NCBI GenBank assembly: GCA_013399305.1 | Contig: VXAI01000139.1 | Location: forward strand, 1,102,896 to 1,166,895 | From: Rostratula benghalensis | Lineage: Eukaryota; Chordata; Aves; Charadriiformes; Rostratulidae | Direction: 5' to 3' | DNA: 64,000 bases | In this document: piece after piece, positions 32,958 through 46,122 of the stretch | Numbering within the stretch: the stretch's first letter is position 1 | Layout of the letters: each line of letters opens with the position of its first letter | Notes under the pieces: generated by a model | The model's input: only the letters and a program-made list of their open reading frames with translations | What the model was told of the DNA's origin: nothing | Database searches by the model: none | Program-made: the position numbers and the translations under genes

Positions 32958-33466
32958 CAATGGGGTTTTGGGCCCTTCACTACAAAAAAACCACATTGAG
33001 GTCCTGGTGCATTTTCAGAGAAGAGCAGCAAAGCTGGTGAGGCTCTGGAGAACAAGTCTTAGGAAGAGTGGCTGAGGGAGCTGGAATTCTTTAGGAGGAG
33101 ACCTTATTGTTCTCTACAACTACCTGAAAGGAGGCTGTAGAGAGGCAGGGGTTGGTCTCTTCTCCCAAGTCACAGGTGATATGACAAGAGGAAGCAGCCT
33201 CAAGTTGTGCCAGAGGTCTAGATTGGATATTAGGAAACATTTTTACACTGAGAGGTTTATTACCCGTTGGAATGGGTTGCCCAGGGAGGTGGTAGAATCA
33301 TTATCCCTGGAGGTATTTAAAAGATGGGTAGACGTAGTGCTTAGAGATATGGTTTAGTGATGGGTTTTGTCAGTGTTAGGTTGATGGTTGGACTTGATGA
33401 TCTACCAGGTCCTTTCCAACCTAGGCAATTCTATGATTTTATTCTATGATTCTGTTCTATGATTCA
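32958..33466 (+). mobile_element. CR1 LINE 3' fragment, plus strand
   Basis: From TTTTGGGCCCTTCACTAC through GAGGTCCTGGTGCATTTTCA, CTACAACTACCTGAAAGGAG and GGTCCTTTCCAACCTAGGC to an expanded tail with three ATTCTATGAT-type units (33428-33466). The coding relic (the family's [28 protein letters not shown] region) is frameshifted. Confidence 0.94.
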
Positions 33467-34639
33467 ATGTGAAGATGTGTGGTAGGCATCTGAGCTCCCA
33501 TTACTCTTAATGGAGATCTACTCGGGACAGTCCATGAAGCTGGAGAGAGATTCAGCCACTCTGAAGCAGAGTCACAGTGAGTGCTCAGCTGAGTGGCTCT
33601 CTGAGCTTCCCAGGCTGTTCTGAATGTGATGGGATCTAGTCAGATCCGGTGATCCAGTGACTGTGATGGGAGCTAGGATGCCCAGTGCATACCTACCTGC
33701 AGAACACTGGGTTTTGGTGTCTTCATTTGAAATGAGGTTCACCCCACATCCATGTGGCAGCTGCGTGCCTGTAGTTCCTTGGAAAGACAAAATTCAGTGT
33801 GTCTGTGTATCCTTGAGGACAGAGGGGCAGGAAAGAAGGTGCAGGTGAAGATGGATAAGCTAAAAGAACATCATACATTCAGAAGGAGTGGGAAGCATTT
33901 AATACACTGCGACATGTTTGTCCATTTACATCTTGTTCCTGACAGGAGGTCCTTTCCCATCATTACTACATGGACAACTCCTTCCTGTTTACATCTTAGA
34001 GGCTTCAAAAGAGTGAGGCAAGTTCAAACCCAAACCAAGAGAGAGCTAAAGGCAATCATGAGGACCTATCTGGGAGGAGAGAGGCAGAGAGTAATTGCAG
34101 AGCAAGTTCACCTTTGTGAAGTCCCTGTGTCATGAGATGGAGCAGGGGTTTGGTTACACTGAGCCTTGGTAAGCTAATGCCTTCAGGGTTGTGTTTGTGA
34201 TATCCAGGATAGTGTGCCTTGTGGCAGATAAGTCATATTTTCTGTTGCCTTTTCTATTAAAGTCTGAAGATGCCCTTGAGCAGCCCCAGTTGTCATTTAG
34301 TGCTTTAGGTAGGCCATGGAGTGAGTTTAATGTGCTGTAATTTCCAGCAAGATCAAGCCTCATGGGAGAGATTATGTGAAACTTGGAAAACAGGCAAACC
34401 TAAGGAAAAAAACCCTAAAAGCCACACCTCTTGACTCTTATGATGTTTGCTGTAGACTAAGGGTTCATCATATCTCCTGGAAACCTCAGTCTTCTTCCAG
34501 ATTCTGGCATATAGTCAGAGAAATTTTAAAAGTTGTGTTCTGTGCCCCTAACCTCTGTGCCTAGAAATGGCATGCACAAAATGCAGTCCTCGGTGTTTCT
34601 ACTGCCATCCACTGCACTTGGCCAAAACAGATACCCATA
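33467..34639. other. Presumed SYT16 intron, no classified features
   Basis: No recognisable exon or repeat. The frame at 33752-34135 (127 codons) has no known domain and a length compatible with chance. Confidence 0.45.
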
Positions 34640-35055
34640 GGTCCATGGGTCCTGATGGGATGCACCGATGAGTGCTGAGGGAACTGGCAGATGTTATTGC
34701 TGGGCCACTCTCCATCACCTTTGAATGGTCATGGAGAACAGGTGAGGTGCCTAAGGACTGGAGAAAGGCAAATATCACTCTGGTCTACAGAAAGGGCAAG
34801 AAGGGAGGACTCAGGGAACTACAGGATGATAAGTCTCACCTCTACCCCAGGGAAGGTAATGGAGGTTAGGGGCAGACCTGCTGGAAAGCACTTCTGAGGA
34901 GAAGGATCTGGGGGTCCTGGTAGATAGTGAAGTATCCATGAGCCAGCAATGTGCCTTTGTCACCAAGGAGGCAAATGGAATTCTGGGCTGCATAGGGAAG
35001 AGTGTGGCCAGTAGGTCAAGGGAAGTCATTCTCCCCTTCTGTTCTGCACTGGTGT
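34640..35055 (+). mobile_element. CR1 LINE fragment with internal deletion, plus strand
   Basis: The first ~200 bp match the RT start (CCATGGGTCCTGATGGGATG; VPKDWRKANITLVYRKGKKG). The text then jumps, around 34855-34872, to the region well downstream of the catalytic box ([29 protein letters not shown]; [18 protein letters not shown] relic). The RT palm is missing. The element stops near CTGCACTGGT at 35055, short of its 3' end. Confidence 0.85.
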
Positions 35056-35142
35056 CTTGATGGTCCTGGTTTTGTAGTTCAACAGCATGTCCTTTAGCAG
35101 CTTGGCAGTCTGTCTTTTTATTCCCTTCCTTCCCCGCCCCCC

Positions 35143-35210
35143 NNNNNNNNNNNNNNNNNNNNNNNNNNNNNNNNNNNNNNNNNNNNNNNNNNNNNNNNNN
35201 NNNNNNNNNN
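35143..35210. other. Assembly gap (68 N)
   Basis: A run of 68 undetermined bases flanked by C-rich and CT-rich sequence, suggesting a hard-to-sequence pyrimidine tract. Confidence 1.
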
Positions 35211-35427
35211 CTCTCCTTTTTTCCCCAAGCTCCATACTCACACTCCCTTTCTCTCATCTGGTTTGTGAGGTTGAGACTTTCTTTTCCAGAGCTGAACTTG
35301 CTATTACTGCTGTGGTACTGAGAAGGTCAGCAGGTTCAGCTGGTAGTGGATTAATTGGGTCCCACACAGCATTTGTGCAATTTGATATGGACAGTGACAA
35401 ATCAAACAAAATTGGTTCTGTTTGTAT

Positions 35428-35925
35428 TTCACAGGATGGCAGGGGTTGGAAGGAACCTCTGGAGATCATCTAGTCCAACACCTTGCCAAAGCAGGGTCAC
35501 CCAGAGTAGGTTGCACAGGATGGTATGCAGGTGGGTTTTGAGTATCTTCAGAGCAGGAAACTCCACATCCTCTGTGGGCAGCCTGTTCCAGTGCTCTGCC
35601 ACCCTCAAAGTGGAGAAGTTTCTCCTCATATTTAGACGGACCTTCCTATGTTCAAGTTAGTGCTGTCTACTTCTTGTCCTGTCACCAGGCACCACTGAAA
35701 AAAGACTGGCCCCATCCTCTTGACACTCACCCTTCCATATATATAGGCATTGATCAGATCCTCCCTCAGTCTTCTTTTCTTCAGCCTAAAAAGACCCAAG
35801 TCCCTCAGCCTTTCCTCATAAGAGAGATGTTCTAGTCCCCTGATTATCTTTGCAGCTTCTACTGTACCCTCTCCAGCAGTTCCCTGTCCGTCTTAACCAG
35901 GGAGCCCAGAACTGGGCACAGGACT
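35428..35925 (-). mobile_element. CR1 LINE 3' fragment, minus strand
   Basis: It starts TTCACAGGATGGCAGGGGTT and proceeds through TCATCTAGTCCAACACCTTG, CAGCCTGTTCCAGTGCTCTG and TTCAGCCTAAAAAGACCCAA to GAGCCCAGAACTGGGCACAG. About 500 bp, frameshifted relic coding. Confidence 0.94.
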
Positions 35926-38900
35926 CAAGATTTCATCTCCTGTTTGTTCCTTCTTTAGGTTCCAAGTGATTTTTTTGTGTGTAAGCCATCTCTTCCTTGG
36001 GAGTTTACTTGGGAACCCTGGTAACAGCTACAGCCTTTGAGCACTGTTCAAGTACAAAGAACACATTTGTGTCTTTCAAAGCAGAAAGGCAGACGTCACG
36101 GGTTGAGACAGCGTATGGGCTCAGATGCATACCTAGCAGGGGTGAAGCAAGAAGTCTGAACTGGTGTGCAGAGGATGATCCTCCAATCCCAGTACAGAAG
36201 GGTGAAATGTATCCTGCTACCAGGGTGTTGCAGAAGTGTGTGCGTGGTTGTTGGGATGTGGTATCGGTGGAAGGTACTTGATGTAATTTTGATATGGTTA
36301 AGGTATGTTTTATCCTCTTCTTCCCAGCTTATGACTGATAAAAAAATTGATGGTTGTTAGCTGGATGCAGATTAGATACATATAGTAGTGAGCTGTGTTG
36401 GGGGAATCTTTCATTATGAATTTGAGAGAAAGGAACTGAAACTAATTTAAAATCAAAACAAAGCACTAACAGGATCAGTAGCCATCTTTCTGGAGCAGTG
36501 CACGGTGTTTGAACACAGCACATCTGAGTGCAGTGGTTTTTCCTTCTTGGAAGGAGCCAGGTAGATTCTTCGTCCCGTGGTCTGAGTTACAGGAATAGTT
36601 ATGGCCTTTGGGAAGGGAACAAGTTAAAAAAAAAAAATTACAGTATCTGTTTTTGCCTTTGTTATCATGTCTATTTCTGTAGGATATAGAGATACTGATA
36701 CTGAAAGTACTTCTTAAAATGCAATTCCTTATTCTATAGATAGGCCTTTCTAAATACAGGTGTGGGAGAAACGGGGAAAGAGGTGTTATCCAAAGTAACA
36801 CGGAAAGCCACCTGAAGAATCTGAATCTGAACTCTTGTCTTAATTATTCGCCGTGCTTCATATCTGGTAGACAGCGCTCCTCTCTGTGATGTCTTTAGAG
36901 CCAAGTTTGTAAGAATCTGCTTATGCAGCTTCTTAGATGCTGGAATGATGAAGTTACAGGGGCTCTGGGGGGCAGTGTAGCATCCCTGTGACACGAGTAC
37001 CTCCAGCACTTTTTCACAACAGTGTTACCATGCCAAGTGATTGCTTAAAATAGTCAGAAATAATACAGAATTAAATAAAAGTTTTGGTCATTATTATTTC
37101 ACAGGAAGTTTTCACTACGGAGAATTTTTGTACCAAGAAGACTCGACCTCCCTCTTGTAGAGAAACTTTGAACGTTGGACTGGCTGTACTCATTTTCAAA
37201 AGGTTTTAAGCTGTGGAAAAAGTTTGTAGGATATTTGTATATGATTTAAAGAAAAAAAAAACAACAAAATTTTCCCTTCCTATGCATCTAACAGAGTCCA
37301 CAAAAGAATTTTCAGTCCACAACAGTGTCCTTATGTGACATACCCTTTGAGTGGAGGTGCTCTCTGCCTTCCTTGTAGAGAAACAAATCAATAAAACATT
37401 GTGTCAGCAGAGAACAGCTTGAAGTGAGATTTCCTGGTGCTGGAAGCTTTCAAATGAATTTTGGGTGGAACTCAGATGCACCATACATGCATGACTACAC
37501 ATAATACTACAAGGCTGCATTTAAACTGACATGGTGTTGATTCAGTATGTCAAGCTATTCTTAAGGATGTTGAGCCACAACCTAGAGGCTTCTAATGCTG
37601 TCTGAAGGAGTTGGTAGCTCCTTGCTACCCAATAAACAGGTTGTGTATAGCTGACTGATTATCTAGTGAACATCTGTTGTGGGCCTTTGCTTTATGAGAG
37701 AGTTCACGTCTCCAGCCTGTGAACTTAGTTTCTCCAGATCTTAGAGCACACAAGACCTGAGTGCTTGCTTGCTGCGAGTTAAATTGGGGAATCACACTCA
37801 AATGCCTTTACTTCTCTTTGGAAAGGTGCATGTGTGCATCTCAAAGGATGTTTTGGAGGGTATGCTTGGCTTACACGACCCTTTTCCCCTGACTGAAGCA
37901 AATAATAGGCACATACAGTAATGTCTGCTGTTTTATAGGCGTCATCAAGGGTTGTTGCTTTGTCTTCACTGCCCTCCTGGAGAAGCCGTGGGCTGCCTTA
38001 CGCCACAGATGTGTGCAGCTCCTGCATGCTGGTCTCATGGGTCCACCTCCTGTGGATATGCAGAGGGTCAGAGCATTGTGCATGTTGCAGATGCCTTTGG
38101 TGAATAGCATTGAGGAGTCAGAGCTGAAGTCTCAGACAGGTGCTTGAGCAAGGATCGTGCTACCAGCATCACTCGGCAAGTCAATGAAGAATAGATTTCT
38201 ATTAGTTTTCACAGTAACAGTCCTTCCAAATAAAAATTGACTGCATTTCATGGCAGGAAAGAGAAGATTCACCCAGATAGTTGTTCTGGTTGCATGTGGA
38301 AATTTCCATGTGGACTCAGCATTAAACTGCCTCTCCTTTGCCATAGGTTGTTCTTGTTTAGGGACTCTTTCTTCCAATAATGCAATGAAATACAGCTGCT
38401 ACCTTATGTGTGTTACAGAAACTACATCACAAACTGTGCAAAGTGTTTTTAACTTGCAACGATACTTTTGAAATGCATATTTGTTTGGTTTGGGTTTTTT
38501 TTCCAAGTAGAGTGCACATTGTTCATCTGTGCAACTTAGAGATGATGATAGGAAAAGGAGAGCTGTGGGTATCAGAGACAGGACTTCATATGACTGAGCT
38601 GAAAAGTAATATGCCACGTGCTCCCATTTCAACCTGAGTAAAGGAAAATTGCTTACATGTACTTCCATAATAATAATTATTTAAAAGTATTGTTTTCCCT
38701 CTCACTTCTCTCTGCTGTCTTTATTTTCTGCAGTTCTGCCTTTAAAGAAAAGGTATATGAGACCTATAAATTCCACACTTCTGCCATGCCTTATTTCTGT
38801 TGTTGCAGAAACACCTGTCCAGCCTCTCTCCAGTCTTTGGAAGCTACTAGTTGTCTAAAACTGGAGACAACATCTTTTTGCAAAAGGGGGCTGTTACAGT

Positions 38901-39228
38901 GGAGGGATCACACACTATTTAAGGGGTCTACTCTGCCCTCCACAGGGCCATACAGTGTCAAGAGCAAGTGGCCAGAGCAGAAGACAAGTCTTGTATGATG
39001 TGGCTCAGGACTTCAGCTCCCAGCTGTGAAGTGCAGGAGTGTCCTGCCTTACCTCTTGTAAGGAAGATGCTGTAGTTGGGAAGGATGGCTGCAGACTGAG
39101 GATCAAACCCCACACAGTGATACCAAGGATGTGTTGTGCTACAGAGAGCACGAGAAGGTACCTGTGCTTTGTCAGTGTACATGCAACATGGTTACGTGCT
39201 TGTTTGATATGGGTTGGGTGGATGAGCT
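35926..39228. other. Presumed SYT16 intron, no classified features
   Basis: No recognisable exon or repeat in about 3.3 kb. Frames are all short. Confidence 0.45.
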
Positions 39229-39672
39229 AGTAATGTGTGTTTGCAGCCCAGAAAGCTAACTGGGCTGCATCAAAAGAAGTGTGGCCAGCGGGTCAAGGGA
39301 GGTGTTTCTTCCCCTCTACTCTGCTCTGGTGAGAAGCCACCTGAAGTACTGCATCCAGCTCTGGAGTCCTCAGGACAGCAGGGACATGGACCTGTTGGAG
39401 CAAGTCCAGCAAAGGGCCACGAAGATGATCAGAGGGCTGGAACACCTCTATGAGACAGGCTGAGAGAGCTGGGATTACTCAGCCTGGAGAAAAGAAGGAA
39501 CAGGCTGCCCAGAGAAATTGTGGATGTGCCATCCCTGGAAATGTTCAGGGCCAGGCTGGATGGGGCTTTGAGCAACCTGGTCTAGTGGGAGGTGTCCCTA
39601 TCCATGACAGGGGGGTTGGAACTAGATGATCTTTAAGGTCCCTTCTAACCCAAACCATTCTATGATTCTGTG
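39229..39672 (+). mobile_element. CR1 LINE fragment with internal deletion, plus strand
   Basis: It begins TTTGCAGCCCAGAAAGCTAA and includes the relic [20 protein letters not shown]. After GGAGAAAAGAAGGAA (about 39487-39501) it jumps to CAGGCTGCCCAGAGAAATTG, skipping some 200 bp of the CR1 3' region, and ends in TCTATGATTCTGTGA. Confidence 0.93.
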
Positions 39673-42600
39673 ATATAGTCTTTTCCAGGCCACTGCAAAT
39701 GCACTGCTTTCTTTCATTTTCTTCCCCTCAGATGTTGTCTTTGGCCTTCTCTGAGCCTGGCAGACTTTTCTCATTGGGTTTCCTGCCTTCAAATTCCAGG
39801 TCTGCCTGAGTCTGAAGTTAGGGGCAATTATTGCACAAGAGCAGGTATGCATCAGTCTGATTCCCTCCCTAGGAAGTGTAGAATATTTTTCAGAGCTGGT
39901 GGTAGCAGTGGTTTGTTCAGGTGGCCAGGTGAATTGAGCAAACTCTCTGTCAGACCACTTTGTTTCTCAGATATGTAAATGTAGTGTTTGCAAGTGAGAG
40001 GCCTGTCGGTAAGTTTTTTTGACTCTGATTGACTACTCCATGGTGAACATTGCATAGGTATTATGTAGAGATCACTGCTAATTTATTTTTATACTGATTA
40101 ATTTCCCTATTTCCTAATTAACAGAGGTGTGACTCTAAAGTGGATAAGCAGAATAATGCCAAATACTTGTGTACACACCCTCCTTGTCAATGAAGGGTGT
40201 TATTTCCTCTTGGCTTAAAACTCAGCCACGTGTGCTTGTCTTGCTTGATTTGATTAAAGAGTGTAAACCAACATAATTTTATACTGTTATTGTTTAAGAC
40301 TGCTTTGATTTTTGAAGATGAGAGATAGCCAAGGGGCTCAATGCCATTGAGCTGAAATGCTGCAAATTCTTGTCTTAAGCATTTTTGTGTGTGTGTGCAC
40401 ATCTCTGTCAGTGCCTTTAAAATAAGGGATCTCTACTTCTGCCCTCAGTATCTGCTTGGGATTCTCATGCTGTTCCTTTGACTGCCTCATGCTCTAGGTG
40501 TTCAAAAGCTGATGAATAACAGAGGGGGGGAGGGAGAGGGAGAGATCCAATTTCTTTCCTAAAGTTTGAGTGTTAAAATGCAATTGTCAGTTTTTAAACA
40601 CAGTGGAGCTTTTTACCGTTGTTCCTCCCCAAATGGTTTGGTCTATTAATGGTGGCCGATCTGCGGCGAACTGGGCTGAGTTCTGCCTGTATTAACAACA
40701 AAAGATAAAACCTCCAACTCCCTCTAATGAAAAGTCCAAAAGCTTAAAATAGATTCAGTATAAATAGTTTGGCTATGGATGAATAAATTCCCCCATGCAA
40801 TGCCTGGAAATACAAATACAAAATAAATACAAAAGAAATTAATTGTTCTACTAATGAAAGATACTTCTGCCTCACTCAGCTGTGTCAGTTGGGATCTTAG
40901 AGAATTAAGCAGGGTGACTCTGGGCCCTAAAGATTCTACTATGTCACTGCTTTTGTAATTTTTGCTCTTGCAACCAGCAAAGAGAATGATGACCATTCTC
41001 TCTCTTTATATACCCTTACTAAAGGTGTGTTCGTGGCTTACAGGCTGGACCTGATGTAATCATCACAGCTCCCTGACTTCACTGGAATTAGCCTTCTACA
41101 CTGGAAGATCTTACCAAGGTTTTAAAATTAAATGCCGTTCTCTTGAGTTATTTGTGAAGGCTCTTCCTCACCTGCAGGGGCTACAGACATGTGTCAACTT
41201 CAGAGAAAATCTGGAAAACACCTGGAATGGAAAGACCAAGTGCTAGGGAAGGTACAGCGCTCTCCTATACCTGCTTATTCAATACACTTGTTCCTCAAAT
41301 ACTACTGACTGTTGTAGTGCTGGGCAAAACGCTTTCCTGTCTGATCTGTGAGAAAGCAAGCACCAAGTTGTGTGATAGCAGGGCACATCCATGTGTCAGT
41401 CACAGTGTGGCAGGAACCGTCTTTTTATGGCTGAGCTGGTGACGTGGGAAAGAGAGAATGTGATGGTGAGCTAGGGAGACTGCATCTTTGGGGTGGGGGG
41501 AGGTTCTTTGATGGTGAGCCCTTCCCAGGGAGCACATACGAATCACTGCTTTGCTAGGAAGGTGTGAATTGCTGCCGAATCACTGCTTTGCTAGGAAGGT
41601 GTGAATTGCTGCCGCTAGAAGAAGAAAGCGCAAGACAGGGACTGGTGGGCGAGTCACGAACATCAACCACTTGGAGGCTTGACAAGTCTGTTGTGGTTTT
41701 GCCAAGATATAAAAGAACTGGTTCCTGGCTCAGATGGTGAACCTGACTTGTCAGCAGCATGGAGCGGGGGAGCCATCCAAGAATGCTCTGTATTTCTGTG
41801 CCCAGTATTCTGATTGCATCCAGACAGGATGCAGGATTATCCAAGAGAAGGAAACTGGTGTGGCCAATGATAAGGGGTCATGCTGTGCCTGAGACAACTG
41901 CAATAACAGGAGCTTGCAGGTGCTTCAGTGTGTGTCTGCCTTGGAGCTTGAATATAGCTGCTGCCTGCTCAGTGTGTAGAAGTGGGAAGAGACAGAAGGA
42001 CCAGCCGTGCACACTGGCAGAGGATGGATGCAGGGACCATCCATGAAGCACTGGCAAACACGGAGAGATGATGAAGATTTCTAGGCTGCCCCTGGGGCTG
42101 TGGAGGGACTGTAGTGGTTAGAAGAAAGATCTGTCTAGCCAGCTTCTGACGGGCAAGAGCCTATCTTGCCTCTGCCAGCAAGCATTGTCTGGTTGGAGCA
42201 CAGGAGTGGGACTGACATGAAAGCTGTTTCTGCTTTCGTGATTTCTCCCAGCTTTCACAAATTGGAGTTCAGGGACTCCCTGAGACAGGGATGGTGGTCT
42301 CTGCTGCAAGCTTCTGCCAAGTCGCTTCACTGAGTTCCAGAGTTGCAAACTTCAGGCAGGCAAGGTCACTCTGCTTTCCTGTAAATAGCAGGCATGTGCA
42401 AAGTGTAGTGGATAATTCCATGATGTCAGTGACCAAAAGTAAACACCTTGTAGGGTGTAATTGCTTTTTGTATAGTGTCAGGAGCTTTTATGTGTTCAGC
42501 ATAAATATCTTCGCATTGATTGGGAGAGCGAGATAAAAATCGATGATTTACAGTGCAGAAGTGCTTAAAACACGACGTTAAAATGACTCTGGAAGACTTA

Positions 42601-42934
42601 GCTCATAGGGGGCATAGTAAATACTCAAGAAGTACAGGAAATGAAGAGACTCTTCCCAAGTCTCAAAACTAAGCAATAAATTTAATAGAGTCTGTGTTTC
42701 TCTGCCTAATGGAATTTAATACTGGCTTTCCTTTTGCATAATTATTCTCTTTTTCATTGTTTAGTTGTGGCTCTTTTTCATTCTTTCTTGTTTGTATGTT
42801 TAGGAGCCAAGGCTAAAAGGAGATGCTATTGTTTTGTAATGAAACTCTCCAGCTTGAACAAAATGGGAATCAAATCCTATTTTGGCTGGCTTTGTTTACT
42901 AATTAGTGCAAGGGTGCCTTGACCCATGAGTTCT
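39673..42934. other. Presumed SYT16 intron, mostly unclassified
   Basis: No exon recognised. It holds a GT run near 40386-40398, a GGGAGAGGGAGAG purine run near 40525-40545, and the 37-bp tandem duplication listed separately. The segment 40590-40860 is CpG-containing and homogeneous in texture, possibly a conserved element. Confidence 0.45.
41540..41613. repeat. Perfect 37-bp tandem duplication
   Basis: Two adjacent identical copies (41540-41576 and 41577-41613) of a unit starting GAATCACTGCTTTGC and ending GAATTGCTGCC. Perfect identity indicates a recent event or an assembly artefact. Confidence 0.95.
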
Positions 42935-43175
42935 GAGGAGCACAGATAATCACAGAAAATATGGACCACAGGTCCATCCCCTTGCCTCATGTCCAGATGA
43001 ACTGTATCTAACTCACTCTTGACAGATTTTATATCTAATAGATACTGAGATCAGATAATCCCCTTTCTATTTGTAGTGACTCCTTGTGTTTCTCTCCTCT
43101 TCTAATCTTCCTTTTTTCAGCCTAAATGGTCCTCCTTTCTTCATATCTTCTTGTGTGTCAGGTGTCCCACAACCT
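42935..43175 (-). mobile_element. Ancient CR1/L3-like LINE relic, minus strand
   Basis: The text resembles the reverse complement of old CR1 3' regions: CACAGGTCCATC, then TCTAACTCACTCTTGACAGA, and CTCCTCTTCTAATCTTCC before TTTTTTCAGCCTAAATGG (compare the CTTCTCTTCTCCAGACTAAAC block of old CR1). It is much more diverged than the other copies. Confidence 0.45.
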
Positions 43176-45624
43176 GGGTTTTTTTTGTATTTTTTTAATG
43201 GGCATTTAAATTGTTACTTTTTTGCCAGTATGCTACTGGACATACTGGTGCAGCTTGCAGCAGTAGTAGGTAGTACTTAGTAGTACTAAGAGAAAGGACT
43301 GATTCTTGTGCCCCATCCAGGGATGGTCCCAGCTCCAACCATATGGGCTGCCCCCATGGAAGATTTCACCTCTGTGGAAGAATGTGCAGCCCAGTGGTGT
43401 CAGCTGGACACAGCACTGGTTCTCTTGGCTGTATGTGCACCATAGTTGTAGGGCACTCTTTACAGATGAAAGGGCTAGATCCCAGAGCTTACAGGCTTTT
43501 CTGTGCCTATTCTGCAAACTAATCCTTGGCAAGATTTATTTGCTCTGCATTTCTGCCAGGGCTGAACTGTCTCCACTACTTGCGCAGCCTAGCTTGAAGC
43601 CAGCTGAAATCTCTGCTGCAGTGTCTCATGTAATGCCACGTACAAAGTGGACAGACAAAAAGCCAATCTCTTGATCCTCTTTTGCAGAGATCGTTCCTTG
43701 TCAGGCCAGGGGTGCCTTGCTTAAGCTCTACCATCGCTGAAGGCTTTTGCTGGTAAGAGTGTTTGATTGCCAGTACTGCCCCAAGACTCATGTGTTCATT
43801 GAACAGAAGAGTTTCTAAAACTTTTTGCAAGTATGATCACCTTGGGGCTTGTCTGCATTTTTTAATGATCCTTTCACTTCCAACTTCTTTTCATACGAGA
43901 GAGTTTGATTTCTCTAGGGCTGGAGAATGAGACTTACTTGTAATGGCTTTCGCTCACATATTTATATATGCTATTTTTATATTAATCAAGAAAATTCTAA
44001 CTGCCTTTCATTGCTGCTGGCAACTTGTGTCATAAGCTGTTCCCTGGAGAGGATAAATGCTTCCTGAGGACTTACAACTCTTGTCTCATAATCTTATTTT
44101 GAGTTTGGGCTTTAAAATAGAAGAAAAATTCACATCTTGGGGATGCAGTATCGCAGATTTGACTGGTGCAGGAGGCCATAAGATGAAGTATGCAAGTGGA
44201 CTGCTGATCTGTTTAGCTGAAAGTCAGATGTTCTGGGCTTACAGTTATGTGAGGAATACAAAACAGGAGGTCCCTAAAGTACTCTGCTTGCATTGTGCAT
44301 CGATGTTAGCAAAAGACAGCATAAAGCTTTACTCTGTTCTTGAAATATTTATAAGTAAGAGGGCAAAACACAATCTCAAGGGAATTGTCAACAGTATTTT
44401 CAAGAATTTGCAGTATGATTGCATGTGGCTACTTGTGGATGTGTCTGTCTAGTGTCTGTCTTTCTCAAACCTGTGCTAGGGAAGGAAAAACTCTGTGGTC
44501 AGGATTTTCTGCCTCTTCACTGTGCAGGTCTAGTTTGACTTTGGCTGTCTGCTTAATTGCTGTTTAATAAGAAAGCTTTAAAAAGTCTGTGGAACAAGTA
44601 TATGTGTTCCCAAAGTGACATGAGAACAACACGCAATGTGATCTTCTGAGATCTTCCAACCTTTCCCCCTGCAAAGCTCTGAGGGAGCTCCTACTTTTCT
44701 ACCTGGCTGTTGTCAGAATTGATGATTTGTGTCTCACCATCTCCACAGCCCTGAGCTTCCTTTGAATTCAGTCCAGCCCAGTTCCTCTGCCAGGCAGACT
44801 GGTGTGGGCTCTGCTGACTGTATGCTTTGTCAAGCACTGCCAGTAAAAGGCAGGCTGCCCGAGGGTGAGGCCAAGAATACTTCTATTGTTAACTTTTTAA
44901 GGAACAAGCCAAGGCTACTGCTGAACTGAGGACAGAACAAATTAACACTGCTTTGATCACAGAAATCTGGGTTGTTTTGTGTATGGCTATATAGGTATTA
45001 CAGAATTTACAGGAAAGGTGTTAATGATACCTCTTCATTAACCTGTTCCTTCCCATTGGCATTTCGGGTATTATGGCCTGGTTTCTGGTCCTGTTACCAA
45101 TGTTGATGTGTGGTTTATGTTCTACCCCTTCCCTGTTGTGCTTGCAAGCTCTCCTGCACCCAGGCAGAGGAAGGTGCTATAAGGGCACCATAGGCTGCCA
45201 TGTCCTAGTCTTGGTTGACCTCTGGAAAGTGCTAATACAATGCAATGTTATTATTCCATTGAAATTGGGTTTATTAAAGTATTTACATTCATTTGTCACA
45301 GAACTCCAGGCAACTGAAGTGAGTCTGTCCTTGAGAAGGAGGGCTGTTTGCTCTGTGCCTCTGAGGGACCCTGGTATTTTGGCTACTTGTTTTTTACTGA
45401 GAGCTGCCTCTACTGTTGTGGCAGCTCTTGTTTCTGGATTACTCCTGCAGACAGGATGACTGGATTACTGTGTTGACTTGTTTATACCTGCAAAACTATA
45501 AAAGATGCAAGATTGCCTTCTATTTGTTTTTTTGGCAGAACAAGGAGCTGATGATGCCTTTTGTAAAGTGATCCTATTTTTCTGCCTCCTTACTATGCCC
45601 TCCTCTTCTTATGCTTTTCCCATT
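43176..45624. other. Presumed SYT16 intron, no classified features
   Basis: No exon or repeat recognised. The 131-codon frame at 44057-44452 shows no domain and is within chance expectation. Confidence 0.45.
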
Positions 45625-46122
45625 GCGCTTGCACTGTGTCCAGTTTTGGTCCCCTCATTGCAAAAAAGACATTGAGGTGTTGGAGTGTGTCCAGAGAAGG
45701 GTAACAAAGCTGGTGAGGGTCTGGAGAACAAGTCTTGTGAGAAGCAACTGAGGGAGCTGGGATTCTTTAGCCTGGAGAAAAAGAGGCTGAGGGGAGACCT
45801 TATCACTGTCTATAACTACCTGAAAGGAGGCTGTAGAGAGGCAGGGGTTAATCTCTTCTCCCAAGTCACAGGTGATATGACAAGAGGAAGCAGACTGAAG
45901 GCACACCAAGGGACATTCAGATTGGATATTAGGAAAATTTTTTACTCCAAAAGGGTTATTATGCATTGACAGGGAATTGGTTGAGTCACCATCCCTGTAG
46001 GTATTTAAAAGATGGGTAGACATAGTGCTTAGGGATATGGCTATTCAGTGTTAGATTGATGGTTGGACTAGATGATCTACAAGGTCCTTTCCAACCTAGA
46101 CAGTTCTATGATTGTATGATTC
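45625..46122 (+). mobile_element. CR1 LINE 3' fragment, plus strand
   Basis: It starts GCTTGCACTGTGTCCAGTTT, carries the relic [40 protein letters not shown] and so on, and ends with GATGATCTACAAGGTCC and a TTCTATGATTGTATGATTC tail. It belongs to the same subfamily type as the copies at 32958-33466 and (inverted) 25326-26890. Confidence 0.95.

Noticed and set aside
44057..44452. 131-codon plus-strand frame
   Set aside because: No domain, no promoter or polyadenylation context, chance length.
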